Origin: Burkholderia sp. HI2500
GTDB taxonomy: Bacteria; Pseudomonadota; Gammaproteobacteria; Burkholderiales; Burkholderiaceae
DNA length: 64,000 bases
Reading direction: 5' to 3'
Assembly (NCBI RefSeq): GCF_002223055.1
Contig: NZ_NKFL01000007.1
Location: forward strand, 434,001 to 498,000
Made by a program: the position numbers and the translations under genes. How positions within the stretch are numbered: position 1 is the stretch's first letter; every line of letters starts with the position of its first letter. Below the pieces are notes generated by a model. The model was not told the origin of the DNA and ran no database searches. It saw nothing but the letters and a program-made list of their open reading frames with translations. Positions 18,552 to 27,366 of the stretch are shown in pieces.

Positions 18552-19106
18552 TCAGCCGCGCGCAATATTCCTGGTCAGCGTCTCGATGGTCAGACTTTCG
18601 TCTCGAGGCCTGCCGACACCCGCGTCGAACGGGTAGCCCATCCGCTCGCCAGTTTGCGTGTAGCCGCGGCGTAAGTAGAAGTCGATCAGTTCACGGCGCG
18701 CCGACAGGACGACCATCACGGCCGTCCCGATCTGCCAGTTGCGAACGGCGAATTGCTCGGCTTCGTGCAGCAACGCCTTTCCGAGCCCGTGGTTCTGCAT
18801 AGACGGAGCGACGGCCAAGGTGCCGATATAGGCCGCGTCTCCGTCTTTTCTGACTTCGATGCAGCCGGCGATGCTGCCGTCGATCTCGGCGACGAGCAGG
18901 ATGGAGTCCGGGGCTCGCAGCGCAGAGCCGAGCTGCGACGACGTGATCCGCGGGCCGTCGATCAGTGCCGATTCATGCGTCCATCCGCCCGCAGACGTCG
19001 TCGGGCGGTACGCCGCATTGACCAGTTCGACGAGCACGTCGACGTCTTGCTCGCGTGCTGCGCGGTAGCTAGCGGCGCGCTTGATCGCGCCTGTCGTCTC
19101 ATCCAT
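18552..19106 (-). CDS. GNAT-family N-acetyltransferase
   Basis: Encodes 184 residues. The GNAT core is visible: SILLVAEIDGSIAGCIEVR (beta2-3), YIGTLAVAPSMQNHGLGKALLHEAE (acetyl-CoA pyrophosphate loop Q-N-H-G-L-G-K), and the C-terminal FYLRRGYTQTGERMGYPFD strand. The acyl acceptor cannot be predicted. About 290 bp separate it from the hydratase gene on the same strand upstream, so it probably has its own promoter. Confidence 0.88.
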   Translation of the reverse strand: MDETTGAIKRAASYRAAREQDVDVLVELVNAAYRPTTSAGGWTHESALIDGPRITSSQLGSALRAPDSILLVAEIDGSIAGCIEVRKDGDAAYIGTLAVAPSMQNHGLGKALLHEAEQFAVRNWQIGTAVMVVLSARRELIDFYLRRGYTQTGERMGYPFDAGVGRPRDESLTIETLTRNIARG

Positions 19107-19398
19107 TGAAGCCCTCGGTGTCCGTTGCTGCGTTTTGTTCAGCACCTCATGTCGTCCAAGGATAGACGAACGATCTTCCGGTGTTGGCATCAGCATGGCG
19201 CTGCTCGGCGAATCGCTGTCGGCATCGGCACGGGTCGGATTCGGATGCGTGGTCGCGGGCGTGGCCGCGATGACATTGCCGTCACGGCAGCGCGGGCAGT
19301 CACGCACCTGACAACGGTCGCGAACCACGCCACGCATCGATCTCCGCTGCCACGCTGCGATCAGCGATCGGCGCAACCGCTCCCGCGCACCCCACGTA

Positions 19399-20160
19399 TC
19401 ACGCCGTCAACGTCACCGACAGGCTGCCGAGTTCGCCGAAGCGCACCGTCAGCGCATCGCCGAGCGGCACGTCGATCGCGCCCGCGTACGAACCGGTCGT
19501 CACGATCTGCCCGGCGCGCAGGGGATCGCCGCGCGACGCGAGGAAATTGACGAGCCATACCAGCGGCTTCAGCGGATCGCCGTCCGGATGGCGGCCGTCG
19601 ATCGTGCGGTTCAGCGCGCCTTCGAACGACAGCGCCAGCGTCTCGAGCGGCACGTTCAGCCCGTCGGGCACGACCGGGCCGACGCACAGCCCCTGGTTGA
19701 ATTGCCCGTCGGCCAGCAGCTCGAACTTCGACGCGCGCGTGGGCTCCGCATAGCGGCAACCGAGCACTTCGAGCACGATGCGCACTTCGCGGATCGCGGC
19801 GCGCACGTCCTGTTCGTCGTACGGCTGTTCGCGTGCAGGCAGGTCGCGATCGAGCACGAACGCGATTTCCGGTTCGATCCGCACGATCGGGCCGCCGACG
19901 ACGCGGTACGGCGCATCGGCCTCGCGGATCGTCGACGCGAAGATCGGCGCCAGGATCACGCGGTCGGGCGGCGGCAGCGCGCATTTCCAGCCGCCGACGG
20001 GTTCGCCGAGCAGGTCGGCCACGCGCTGCTGGATCGCGAGCGCAGTCTCGACGTCCTCGGGGCGCAGCGCATCGGGCAGCAGCGGGCCGGGCGAGCCGGC
20101 ATGGCGGGCGGCGACGAGATGCTGGGCGGCGCCGTCCACGCGTTCGGTAGTCGTTGTCAT
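19399..20160 (-). CDS. 2-keto-4-pentenoate hydratase/FAH-superfamily enzyme
   Basis: Encodes 253 residues, matching MhpD-type hydratases (~260). Recognisable blocks are QQRVADLLGEPVGGWKCALP, the metal-binding IEPEIAFVLDRDL (two Glu), VLEVLGCRYAEPTR, and GDPLRAGQIVTTGSYAGAI followed by DALTVRFGELGSLSVTL. The family hydrates 2-hydroxypentadienoate-type intermediates of aromatic meta-cleavage, but no dioxygenase or aldolase is nearby, so the in vivo substrate is open. The start is the ATG of MTTTTERVDGAA. Confidence 0.88.
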   Translation of the reverse strand: MTTTTERVDGAAQHLVAARHAGSPGPLLPDALRPEDVETALAIQQRVADLLGEPVGGWKCALPPPDRVILAPIFASTIREADAPYRVVGGPIVRIEPEIAFVLDRDLPAREQPYDEQDVRAAIREVRIVLEVLGCRYAEPTRASKFELLADGQFNQGLCVGPVVPDGLNVPLETLALSFEGALNRTIDGRHPDGDPLKPLVWLVNFLASRGDPLRAGQIVTTGSYAGAIDVPLGDALTVRFGELGSLSVTLTA

Positions 20161-20455
20161 GTCGGTTGAGCGAGTTGAATGTGGGCCGGCAAATAAGGGC
20201 CGGACGAAAGTCGCACATTCGATGATAGCGCTTTCGGCACGATGACCGCTCGATCCCGCTGCGTCGGCTTCCGTGTCAGCCGGGTTTGCGACCTGGCCGC
20301 AAGCGAGCGGTAGCGGCGTCACGTCGCGGCGCTTTGCCGCACGGACGGTGTCCGGTCGACCTTGATCGCCATCAACATTCGAACCTGCCATCCGCCGATG
20401 ATGGTGACAAGGCCGCGCGATCGGACGCGTGGCAACTCACCCCAGCGAGGTTCGC

Positions 20456-20935
20456 ATGTACGAGAAGATCATGGTGGCCGTCGACGGCAGCGCTTCGTCG
20501 AAGCAGGCGCTTGCCGAGGCAGTGAAGGTCGCGTTGGCAGGCGACGCACACGTCAGCGTCGTGTATGTGGTGGACAAGTCGGTGCTGTTCACTTACGCGG
20601 GCCGTTTCGATCCGCACGCACTGGTCGAGGAGATCCGCGACGACGGGCGCAAGGTGCTGCGCGAAGCCGAGCAGATCATCGCGCTGGCTGGCGCGAAGGG
20701 CGAGGCCGAACTCGTCGAGACCGAAAGCATCGGCGAGGACATCGCGGAGCGGCTGCAGCGCTACGTGAAGGAAGGCGGGTTCGATCTCGCGGTGGTCGGC
20801 ACGCATGGGCGGCGCGGGATCCGGCGCGTGCTGCTCGGCAGCGTCGCGGAGCGCTTCGTGCGCGGCTCGAAGTGCCCGGTGCTGCTGATTCGCGGCGATG
20901 ATGACGACGTCGCGGCTACCGCCGCGGCTGCCTGA
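20456..20935 (+). CDS. Universal stress protein (UspA family)
   Basis: Encodes 159 residues. MYEKIMVAVDGSASSKQAL is the canonical UspA start, and the ATP-binding G-2x-G-9x-G-S motif is intact in VVGTHGRRGIRRVLLGSVAE, so this is likely an ATP-binding member. A short acidic tail (GDDDDVAATAAAA) closes it. GCGAGG precedes the start. It is followed after 11 bases by a small membrane-protein gene on the same strand. Confidence 0.93.
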   Translation: MYEKIMVAVDGSASSKQALAEAVKVALAGDAHVSVVYVVDKSVLFTYAGRFDPHALVEEIRDDGRKVLREAEQIIALAGAKGEAELVETESIGEDIAERLQRYVKEGGFDLAVVGTHGRRGIRRVLLGSVAERFVRGSKCPVLLIRGDDDDVAATAAAA

Positions 20936-20946
20936 CGCGGCGCGCG

Positions 20947-21138
20947 ATGATCCGCCGCCAGTCCCGCGTCGTCGTCGCGGCGATCGCCGTGTTCGTGTCG
21001 CTCGCGGGGATGATGGCCGTCGTGTCGGGGCTGCTGTTCGACAACGCGATGGCGCTGCACGGCGGCGCGATCGCGCTGGTCGTCGGCGTGGCCGGCTTCG
21101 TCGTAATGCTCAACCCGGGCGCGAAGGGCGAAGAGTGA
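20947..21138 (+). CDS. Small two-helix membrane protein
   Basis: Encodes 63 residues. A basic start (MIRRQSR) is followed by VVVAAIAVFVSLAGMMAVVSG and then GGAIALVVGVAGFVVML, two transmembrane helices with a short loop. It begins 11 bases after the Usp stop and probably shares its mRNA. No family is recognised; its hydrophobicity pattern and operon position support it being real. Confidence 0.6.
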   Translation: MIRRQSRVVVAAIAVFVSLAGMMAVVSGLLFDNAMALHGGAIALVVGVAGFVVMLNPGAKGEE

Positions 21139-21241
21139 GGCGGGCAGGCCCGCACGGCTGCTTGCGTCCGAGCGGGCGGGAGGCAGCCGGCAACCGCTTT
21201 CCGCAAGACCGGCGACAGTCGCTGCCGCGCGGCTTTTCCAC

Positions 21242-22426
21242 TTATTCGCTGGCGGTACCCGGCGCGTTCGTGTCGTCCTGCCCGATCCGAATCGCCAGCC
21301 GCTTCAACGTTTCCGCCAGCTCGTCGTTCTTCGGCTGAATCTTCCGCGCCTGCGCGAACACCTCGCGCGCTTCATCCTGGCGGCCCAGTTTCCACAGCAC
21401 TTCACCCTTGTGCGTCAGCCCGGTCGCATGGGCTTCGCTTGCGTCCTTGTCCGTGTCGCCGCCCTTCGCGAAGATCGCAATCGAGCGGTCGAACCACGTC
21501 AGCGCCTCGTCGTTGCGGCCAAGGCGATACAGCGCCCAGCCCTTGCTGTCGAGCGCATACGCATCGTCCGGCGATTCCGCCAGATGTGCGTCGATCATCG
21601 CGAGCCCGCGCTCGACTGCGACGCCGGCGTCCGCGAGCCGATAGCCGATGTCGTTCCGGCGATCGTCGGGAATCCTGTCGAGATCGAGCGCGGCGGCCAC
21701 GCGCCCCTCATCGCGTTCGGCGATCGCGAGCGACAGCAGCTTGGCGACGATCTGCTGCCGCAATTCGCTGCTGATCCGGTCGCGGTTGGCGACCAGGCTG
21801 CCGAGGTATTGCGTGTAGAGGTCAGGCGCGCCCGGCGCATTCGCGCTGTTCGCGATGGTCAAGCCCGCGCCTGCGCACCAGTCGGTGTCGGCCGACCCGG
21901 CCAGCGTGCCGGCGTAAAGATTGACGTTGCGCGGCGTGCGCGATTGCGCGTAGTAGGTGTAGCCGTTCGCATCCGAATAGCCGCACGCCAGGTATTCGTT
22001 CTCCACGTCCAGCACGTACGGGAAATGGCCGATCGGTGCCGAGCCGCCCGGCTCGACCAGCCGGAACGATTCGCCGAGATCGCCGTCGCCGACGATCGGG
22101 TTGAACACCCATTGCTTCTCCGGATGCAGCTTCGGCAGTCGGACCCGGACGGTGCGCCCGGCCGCGTCGGTCGTGCCGAAGATCACGCTGTCATGCTCCT
22201 CCGGCTTGACGGGTAGCCCCGCGATGACCTGACCGGGCAGGAACAGCCGGTAGCGCGCATTCGGCAGCGGCTGGTGCGTGACGGGGTCGCGCAGCACGAA
22301 CTGGTGAACGTAAGCCCCTTTTCCGAGCGACGCGGTCGGCGCGATGTAGGTGCGCGCGTGGGCGGCGGGCAGGGCGGTGCAGCTCAAGGCCGCGGCAACG
22401 AGCGCGGCGAGAAGGCGGGATGTCAT
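21242..22426 (-). CDS. Exported TPR-repeat protein
   Basis: Encodes 394 residues with a signal peptide (MTSRLLAALVAAALSCTALPAAHA). Residues ~40-110 form a carboxypeptidase-regulatory-like/prealbumin-type module (QFVLRDPVTHQPLPNARYRL ... VIFGTTDAAGRTVRVRLP). The C-terminus holds about three TPR units (DDAYALDSKGWALYRLGRND, HATGLTHKGEVLWKLGRQDE). Such proteins organise envelope complexes, but no partner is evident. About 300 bp separate its start from the divergent integrase gene. Confidence 0.78.
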   Translation of the reverse strand: MTSRLLAALVAAALSCTALPAAHARTYIAPTASLGKGAYVHQFVLRDPVTHQPLPNARYRLFLPGQVIAGLPVKPEEHDSVIFGTTDAAGRTVRVRLPKLHPEKQWVFNPIVGDGDLGESFRLVEPGGSAPIGHFPYVLDVENEYLACGYSDANGYTYYAQSRTPRNVNLYAGTLAGSADTDWCAGAGLTIANSANAPGAPDLYTQYLGSLVANRDRISSELRQQIVAKLLSLAIAERDEGRVAAALDLDRIPDDRRNDIGYRLADAGVAVERGLAMIDAHLAESPDDAYALDSKGWALYRLGRNDEALTWFDRSIAIFAKGGDTDKDASEAHATGLTHKGEVLWKLGRQDEAREVFAQARKIQPKNDELAETLKRLAIRIGQDDTNAPGTASE

Positions 22427-22726
22427 GAAATGGCGGTTCTTGTTGGTAAAAGTGTGATTGACGACGGCCGGAATTGCATTGGACGACCCACGCAGCCTTT
22501 GATATCCGGCTGCGCATATTGATACGGATGGCCGGATCGTCCAGCGCAGTTCAATGCGGAACCCGCCCGTCGCAACGTGATGCGAAGAAGCGGCGGACGG
22601 ATGACGCGGGAATGCAGCGCGCAGCATAGCAGGCCACGTTGAGCGTCCTGCGTGTGAACGCGTATCTCGCCCGACACCCCACGCACGACGTATCCGGCCG
22701 CGCGCGCTTCTGTCAAACTCGCGGTC

Positions 22727-24460
22727 ATGAAACCGCGCCTCGCCTCACCGTCTTCCTCCGATTCCGCGCCTGCGCCCGCAGGCTTTCCCGACGCCGACGA
22801 ACTGGCCGCGCTGCGTGCGTGGTACGCGGGCATGACCGTGCGCCAGGCCGTCGAGCGCTACCTGCCCGATCGGCTCGGCGAAGGGCGGTCGGCGCGCGGC
22901 GTGATCGGCGGCATTCGCCGCCGCCTCGTGCGCGTCGCGCGGCAGGTGGGCCGGCCCGATCTCGCGGAGCGGCTCGGTCATGCCGACGGTGAGCGTAGGC
23001 AGGAAGCGAAGGCGGCCGCCGAAGCGATCGGCCTGCTGCGTCATGCGCGTGCGCCGGTTCCGCAGATCAGCGACGACGTCGGCCTGTGGCTGCCCGCGCG
23101 TGCGGTCGGCGCGCTGCGTGCGCACGGGATCGCGACGCTGGCCGATCTCACGGTGCGGATTCCGCGCCGGCGCCAGTGGTGGCGTGCGATCGCGGGCCTC
23201 GGCATGGCCGGTGCGCGGCACATCGAGGCGTTTTTCACCGCGCATCCGGCGTTGACCGAACGGGCGCGCGCACTGATCGCGGCGACGCCGCGCGGCGCCA
23301 TCGTGCCGTGGGAGCAACTGAAGCTGCCGCACGAGGTCGACGGCTCCGCCGGCACCTTCCGCGCGCCGCGCGCGACCAGCACGCTCGATGCGGACAACGA
23401 TTACGCGGCCGTGCACGCGTGGCTATCGCTGCACGAATCGGCCGCGACGCGGCGGGCGTACCGGAAGGAGGCCGAGCGGCTGATCCTGTGGGCGATCGTC
23501 GAGCGCGGCCGCGCGCTGTCGTCGCTGACGACCGAGGATGCGGTCGCGTATCGCGCGTTCGTGCGGCGCCCGACACCGCACGAGCGCTGGGTCGGGCCCG
23601 TGCGGCCGCGCAGCGCGCCCGACTGGCGGCCGTTCTCCGGTGCGCTGTCCGCGCGCTCGGCCGCCTACACGCTGTCGGTGCTCGGCGCGCTGTTCCGCTG
23701 GCTGATCGAGCAGCGCTACCTGCTCGCGAATCCGTTCGCGGGCGTCAAGGTGCGCGACACGCGCGGCCCGAACGCACTCGACACGTCGCATGCGTTCACC
23801 GAGGGCGAGTGGCTGCTCGTGCGCACGATCGCCGACGGGCTCGAGTTCCGCAAGGGCACGCCGGCCGCGCCGCAGTCGGGCTGGACGCCGGCCGCCGCGC
23901 AACGGCTGCGCTTCATTCTCGATTTCGGCTATGCGACCGGGCTGCGCGCGAGCGAGCTGGTCGGCGCGACGCTCGGCGACATCGAGACCGATGCGCACGG
24001 CGACGCGTGGCTGAAGGTGATCGGCAAAGGCAGCAAGGCCGCGCGCGTCGCGCTGCCGCCGCTTGCGCGCACGGGGCTCGACCGTTTCCTGGTCGCACGC
24101 CGGCTGCCGGTCACGCCGTCGCGCTGGCGGCCCGATACGCCGCTGATCCCGAGCCTCGCGGAAGACGGTGCGGCCGCGATCACGAGCGTGCGGCTGTGGA
24201 AGGTGATGCAACGCTTCTTCGCGCAGACGGCCGATCAGGTCGATGCCGACAACCCCGCGCTCGCGCAGAAGTTGCGGCAGGCCAGCCCGCACTGGATGCG
24301 TCATACGCATGCGACGCACGCGTTGGCGCGCGGCGCGGAGTTGACGACCGTGCGCGACAACCTGCGCCATGCGTCGATCTCGACGACGTCGATTTACCTG
24401 CATGGCGACGACGTGAAGCGGGCGCGGCAGATGTCGAGCGCGTTCGCGGCCGACAAGTAA
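22727..24460 (+). CDS. Tyrosine recombinase with DUF3701-like N-terminal domain
   Basis: Encodes 577 residues. An N-terminal region (~20-130; ELAALRAWYAGMTVRQAVERYL) resembles the DUF3701 domain of a Burkholderia-type integrase group. A SAM-like core-binding domain (~225-350) follows, then the catalytic domain with all key residues: Arg in YATGLRASELVG, Lys in VIGKGSKAARV, H-x-x-R in PHWMRHTHATHA, second His in DNLRHASIST and nucleophilic Tyr in TSIYLHGDD. It therefore looks active. No attachment-site duplication or excisionase was found, so what it mobilises, if anything, is unknown. Confidence 0.9.
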   Translation: MKPRLASPSSSDSAPAPAGFPDADELAALRAWYAGMTVRQAVERYLPDRLGEGRSARGVIGGIRRRLVRVARQVGRPDLAERLGHADGERRQEAKAAAEAIGLLRHARAPVPQISDDVGLWLPARAVGALRAHGIATLADLTVRIPRRRQWWRAIAGLGMAGARHIEAFFTAHPALTERARALIAATPRGAIVPWEQLKLPHEVDGSAGTFRAPRATSTLDADNDYAAVHAWLSLHESAATRRAYRKEAERLILWAIVERGRALSSLTTEDAVAYRAFVRRPTPHERWVGPVRPRSAPDWRPFSGALSARSAAYTLSVLGALFRWLIEQRYLLANPFAGVKVRDTRGPNALDTSHAFTEGEWLLVRTIADGLEFRKGTPAAPQSGWTPAAAQRLRFILDFGYATGLRASELVGATLGDIETDAHGDAWLKVIGKGSKAARVALPPLARTGLDRFLVARRLPVTPSRWRPDTPLIPSLAEDGAAAITSVRLWKVMQRFFAQTADQVDADNPALAQKLRQASPHWMRHTHATHALARGAELTTVRDNLRHASISTTSIYLHGDDVKRARQMSSAFAADK

Positions 24461-24635
24461 CGGCGTCGTGCCGATCGGGCAGAAGCTGGCCGCGCGTCGT
24501 GAGCCGGAAAGGCTCGCAGCCCGTGCCTGAATGCGCGTTCCGCAGACGAATGGATGACGCGCTGCCATCTCTCTTCCAATCAGGCGGAACGGTCGGCCAC
24601 CCACTGCGGTCATAAACTTTTTCAAAGGAACAGCG

Positions 24636-24959
24636 ATGGCATCGAGTCAAGGCACGGTCGATTTCATCGTCGAGCAGATGGCGGCGGCCGGTACGGTATC
24701 GGCACGCAAGATGTTCGGCGAATACGGCATTTATTGCGACGGCAAGATGGTCGCGCTCGTCTGCGACGATCGGCTGTTCGTCAAGCCGACGGCAGAAGGC
24801 CGCGCGTTTCTCGGCACGTGCGAAGAAGGTTCGCCGTATCCGGCCGCGAAGCCGCACCTCGTCATCGCCGGCGAGCGCTGGGACGATCGCGAATGGCTGT
24901 CGGCGCTGATCCGGATCACCGCCGCGCAGTTGCCGGTGCCGGTGAAGCGGCGCCGATAA
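24636..24959 (+). CDS. TfoX N-terminal-domain protein
   Basis: Encodes 107 residues, essentially a single TfoX_N domain: FIVEQMAAAGTVSARKMFGEYGIYCDGK, FVKPTAEGRAFL, and a basic C-terminus (PVKRRR). In gamma-proteobacteria TfoX/Sxy triggers competence genes, but single-domain TfoX_N proteins in beta-proteobacteria are uncharacterised and there is no C-terminal TfoX domain here. AAAGGAAC precedes the ATG. Confidence 0.85.
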   Translation: MASSQGTVDFIVEQMAAAGTVSARKMFGEYGIYCDGKMVALVCDDRLFVKPTAEGRAFLGTCEEGSPYPAAKPHLVIAGERWDDREWLSALIRITAAQLPVPVKRRR

Positions 24960-25048
24960 CGGCTCGTTCGCATGCCATGTTGCGCTGCGGCCAGGCGTAT
25001 TCTGTGTCACATGTGCGCGACCATCGCGCATCCGGTGGGAGCACAAGA

Positions 25049-25960
25049 ATGAAGACATCCGGACATCCGCGCGGCACGTGGCTTGCTCGCCGCGCCCGGC
25101 ACGCGCTCGTCGCGGCCCTGTGCGTGGGCTGGAGCGCGCTGTCGTTCGGCGCGGACGATGCGGCGACCCTGCTCGAACGTTACCGCAGCCTCGGCCCGCA
25201 ACTGAAGGACAACGCGTTTCACCGGCCGCTGGTGCTCGAATCGGCGGAAGCGTCGTCGTCGCTGAAGGGCGACATCTACGCGGTGGTCGACTATCCGTAT
25301 GCGGTCGTGAGCGGCCAGCTCGACGATCCCGCGCAGGGCCCCGCGAACTGGTGCGCGGTGCTGATCCTGCACTTGAACACGAAGTATTGCCACGCGTCGA
25401 CCGGCGGCAACGGCCCGGTGCTCGACGTGAACCTTGGCCGCAAGATCCAGCAGAAGCTGCCGGACACCTACCGCGTGCAGTTCCGCTATCGCGTGGCGGC
25501 CGCGACGCCCGACTATTTCCAGGTCGACCTGACCGCCGACAGCGGCCCGATGGGCACGAAGGATTACCGGATCGCGCTGGAGGCCGTGCCGGTCGGCGCG
25601 TCGCGCACGTTCCTGCATCTGACGTATTCGTATGGCTTCGGCACGGTGGGCCGCATGGCGATGAAGACCTACCTCGCGACCGTCGGCAGCGACAAGGTCG
25701 GCTTCACGACCGTCAGCGGCGGATCGGCCGCGCAGCCGCAGTACGTCGGCGGCGTGCGCGGGCTGCTGGAGCGCAACACGATGCGCTACTACCTCGCGAT
25801 CGACACGTATCTCGCGACGCTCGACAAGCCGCTCGACCAGCGCCTCGCGCGCTGGTTCGATGCGACCGAGCAGTATCCGCAGCAACTGCATGAGGTTGAG
25901 CGCGGCGCCTATCTGCAGATGAAAGCGCAGGAGGTGCAGCGGCAGCAGGCGGCGCGGTAG
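25049..25960 (+). CDS. Exported protein of unknown function
   Basis: Encodes 303 residues with an N-terminal leader (RHALVAALCVGWSALSFGADD). The mature part is mixed alpha/beta without a recognised motif; features are VLILHLNTKYCHAS, VQFRYRVAAATPDYFQVDL, and FLHLTYSYGFGTVGRMAMK. The size and pattern recall a periplasmic lipid- or steroid-binding fold, but this is weak. Its stop lies 59 bases before the stop of the convergent coiled-coil gene. Confidence 0.65.
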   Translation: MKTSGHPRGTWLARRARHALVAALCVGWSALSFGADDAATLLERYRSLGPQLKDNAFHRPLVLESAEASSSLKGDIYAVVDYPYAVVSGQLDDPAQGPANWCAVLILHLNTKYCHASTGGNGPVLDVNLGRKIQQKLPDTYRVQFRYRVAAATPDYFQVDLTADSGPMGTKDYRIALEAVPVGASRTFLHLTYSYGFGTVGRMAMKTYLATVGSDKVGFTTVSGGSAAQPQYVGGVRGLLERNTMRYYLAIDTYLATLDKPLDQRLARWFDATEQYPQQLHEVERGAYLQMKAQEVQRQQAAR

Positions 25961-26019
25961 GCGGTGCATGCGTGACGGCGCGCGGCCTACCGCGCCCGGA
26001 AAATGCTCTCCAGCACGAC

Positions 26020-27366
26020 TTACTTCAGTGTGCGCACGGCTGCTTCCGTGCCGGAAGTAGGGGCCAGTTCGGCAACCACCTTGAGCGGTACCTCGCCCAC
26101 CCCCATCGCACGGTCGATCAGCAAGTCGTCACCATGTTGGGCCAGCAACGCCTGCAATCGGCCGAACTCGCCACACCAGAGCGTTTCGACATCCTTGTCG
26201 CGGGCCACGTCGCGATTCGCGACGAGGGAGACGGCCCGAACCTGCAGGCGACCGGCTTGCGCCTGACCGCCGACTTCGACGCCATAATCCGGCAGCGAAG
26301 ATTTCTTGACGACGACCCGGCCGTCCTTCGCCCATGCGGTCGCCATGCCCTCATGCACTTCGTAGCCGAGTCGCGCCAGACCGTTCAGGATCGCGTTGCG
26401 CCGCGCCTCCGCTGCCTGTTGCTGCCGCACCTGCGTGATCAGGTCCTGTCCGGTTCGGGTCAACTCGGCGACGATGTCCGGCGCGGTGGCGAGATCGCAC
26501 TGTCGAGCGCGTTCGACAAAAATCGTCGCGTCTGCCGTGTGGCAAGCCCGAATCTCCGCCGTCAGTTCTTCCAGTGCCGCGATCGCCGCACGACGTGCAC
26601 GGGCGGCCTCGATTGCACTCGACAGGTCGAGGATCAGGCTGTCGAGCAACAGGTTCTTGCGCGCGTCGTTCAGCTCGTCTTCGAGCGCATCCAGTCTCGA
26701 CGAAAACCCCGCAACGGCTTGCGGATCCAGAAATACCCGTGCCTCCCCGATCTGTCGATCGACACGGTCGATGGACGGATCACGAGACGCCGCCCGTTGC
26801 GCGGCCTTCCAGGTCTCGAAGTCCGCCGATGCTTCGGCGGGCATCAGTCGATTCGCCAGCGCCCGTTGCGCATCGGTGAGTGTGCGTCCAACAGCCGGCG
26901 TCAGAAGGGCGAACCCTTGCGCCAGCAGCGCATCGGCCTGCTCGAGCAGGTCGCCCGAGCGCAGGCGATCAAGCTGGCCGCGGAGTTCGGCCGGAATTTC
27001 GATCCCTTTCGCTTCCAGCGCGCCGAGCAAGGTCGTCGCGCCGTGCCGTCCTTGCCGCCGGCGTTTCGCTGCTTGCTCGGCCTGCTCGACTGCCACCTGT
27101 TGACGCCGGGCGAGATCCGCCTTCAGGAAAGCCATCTCGTCGGGCACTTTCTTCTGTAATTCCAGGAACGCGTCGGCGGCGATCATTGCGGCCAGCGCTT
27201 CACGTCGAGCCCGGGTTGCCGCGATCTCGTCGTCCGATAGCACGCCGGTACGTCGGCCTTCGGCAATCCAGGTGGCAATGGCCTGGTCGAGGCGCTGCAG
27301 ATGTCCTTCGCAGATCGCGACGATTTCCTCCCGCGTCACGATCCTGACGACTTTCGGGCCGCTCAT
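26020..27366 (-). CDS. Coiled-coil protein, last gene of the putative conflict operon
   Basis: Encodes 448 residues, opening MSGPKVVRIVTREEIVAICE. Residues ~20-330 are dominated by charged heptad-like helices (RLDQAIATWIAEGRR, KADLARRQQVAVEQAEQAAK, LDALEDELNDARKNLLLDSL), so a long coiled coil is expected. The last ~90 residues look like a small alpha/beta domain. Its ATG overlaps the stop of the helicase-fusion gene in an ATGA, and AGGAGGTGATGG inside the upstream gene is an excellent ribosome-binding site, so synthesis is translationally coupled. It may be a scaffold or substrate-recognition subunit of the system (inference). No family is recognised. Confidence 0.75.
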   Translation of the reverse strand: MSGPKVVRIVTREEIVAICEGHLQRLDQAIATWIAEGRRTGVLSDDEIAATRARREALAAMIAADAFLELQKKVPDEMAFLKADLARRQQVAVEQAEQAAKRRRQGRHGATTLLGALEAKGIEIPAELRGQLDRLRSGDLLEQADALLAQGFALLTPAVGRTLTDAQRALANRLMPAEASADFETWKAAQRAASRDPSIDRVDRQIGEARVFLDPQAVAGFSSRLDALEDELNDARKNLLLDSLILDLSSAIEAARARRAAIAALEELTAEIRACHTADATIFVERARQCDLATAPDIVAELTRTGQDLITQVRQQQAAEARRNAILNGLARLGYEVHEGMATAWAKDGRVVVKKSSLPDYGVEVGGQAQAGRLQVRAVSLVANRDVARDKDVETLWCGEFGRLQALLAQHGDDLLIDRAMGVGEVPLKVVAELAPTSGTEAAVRTLK

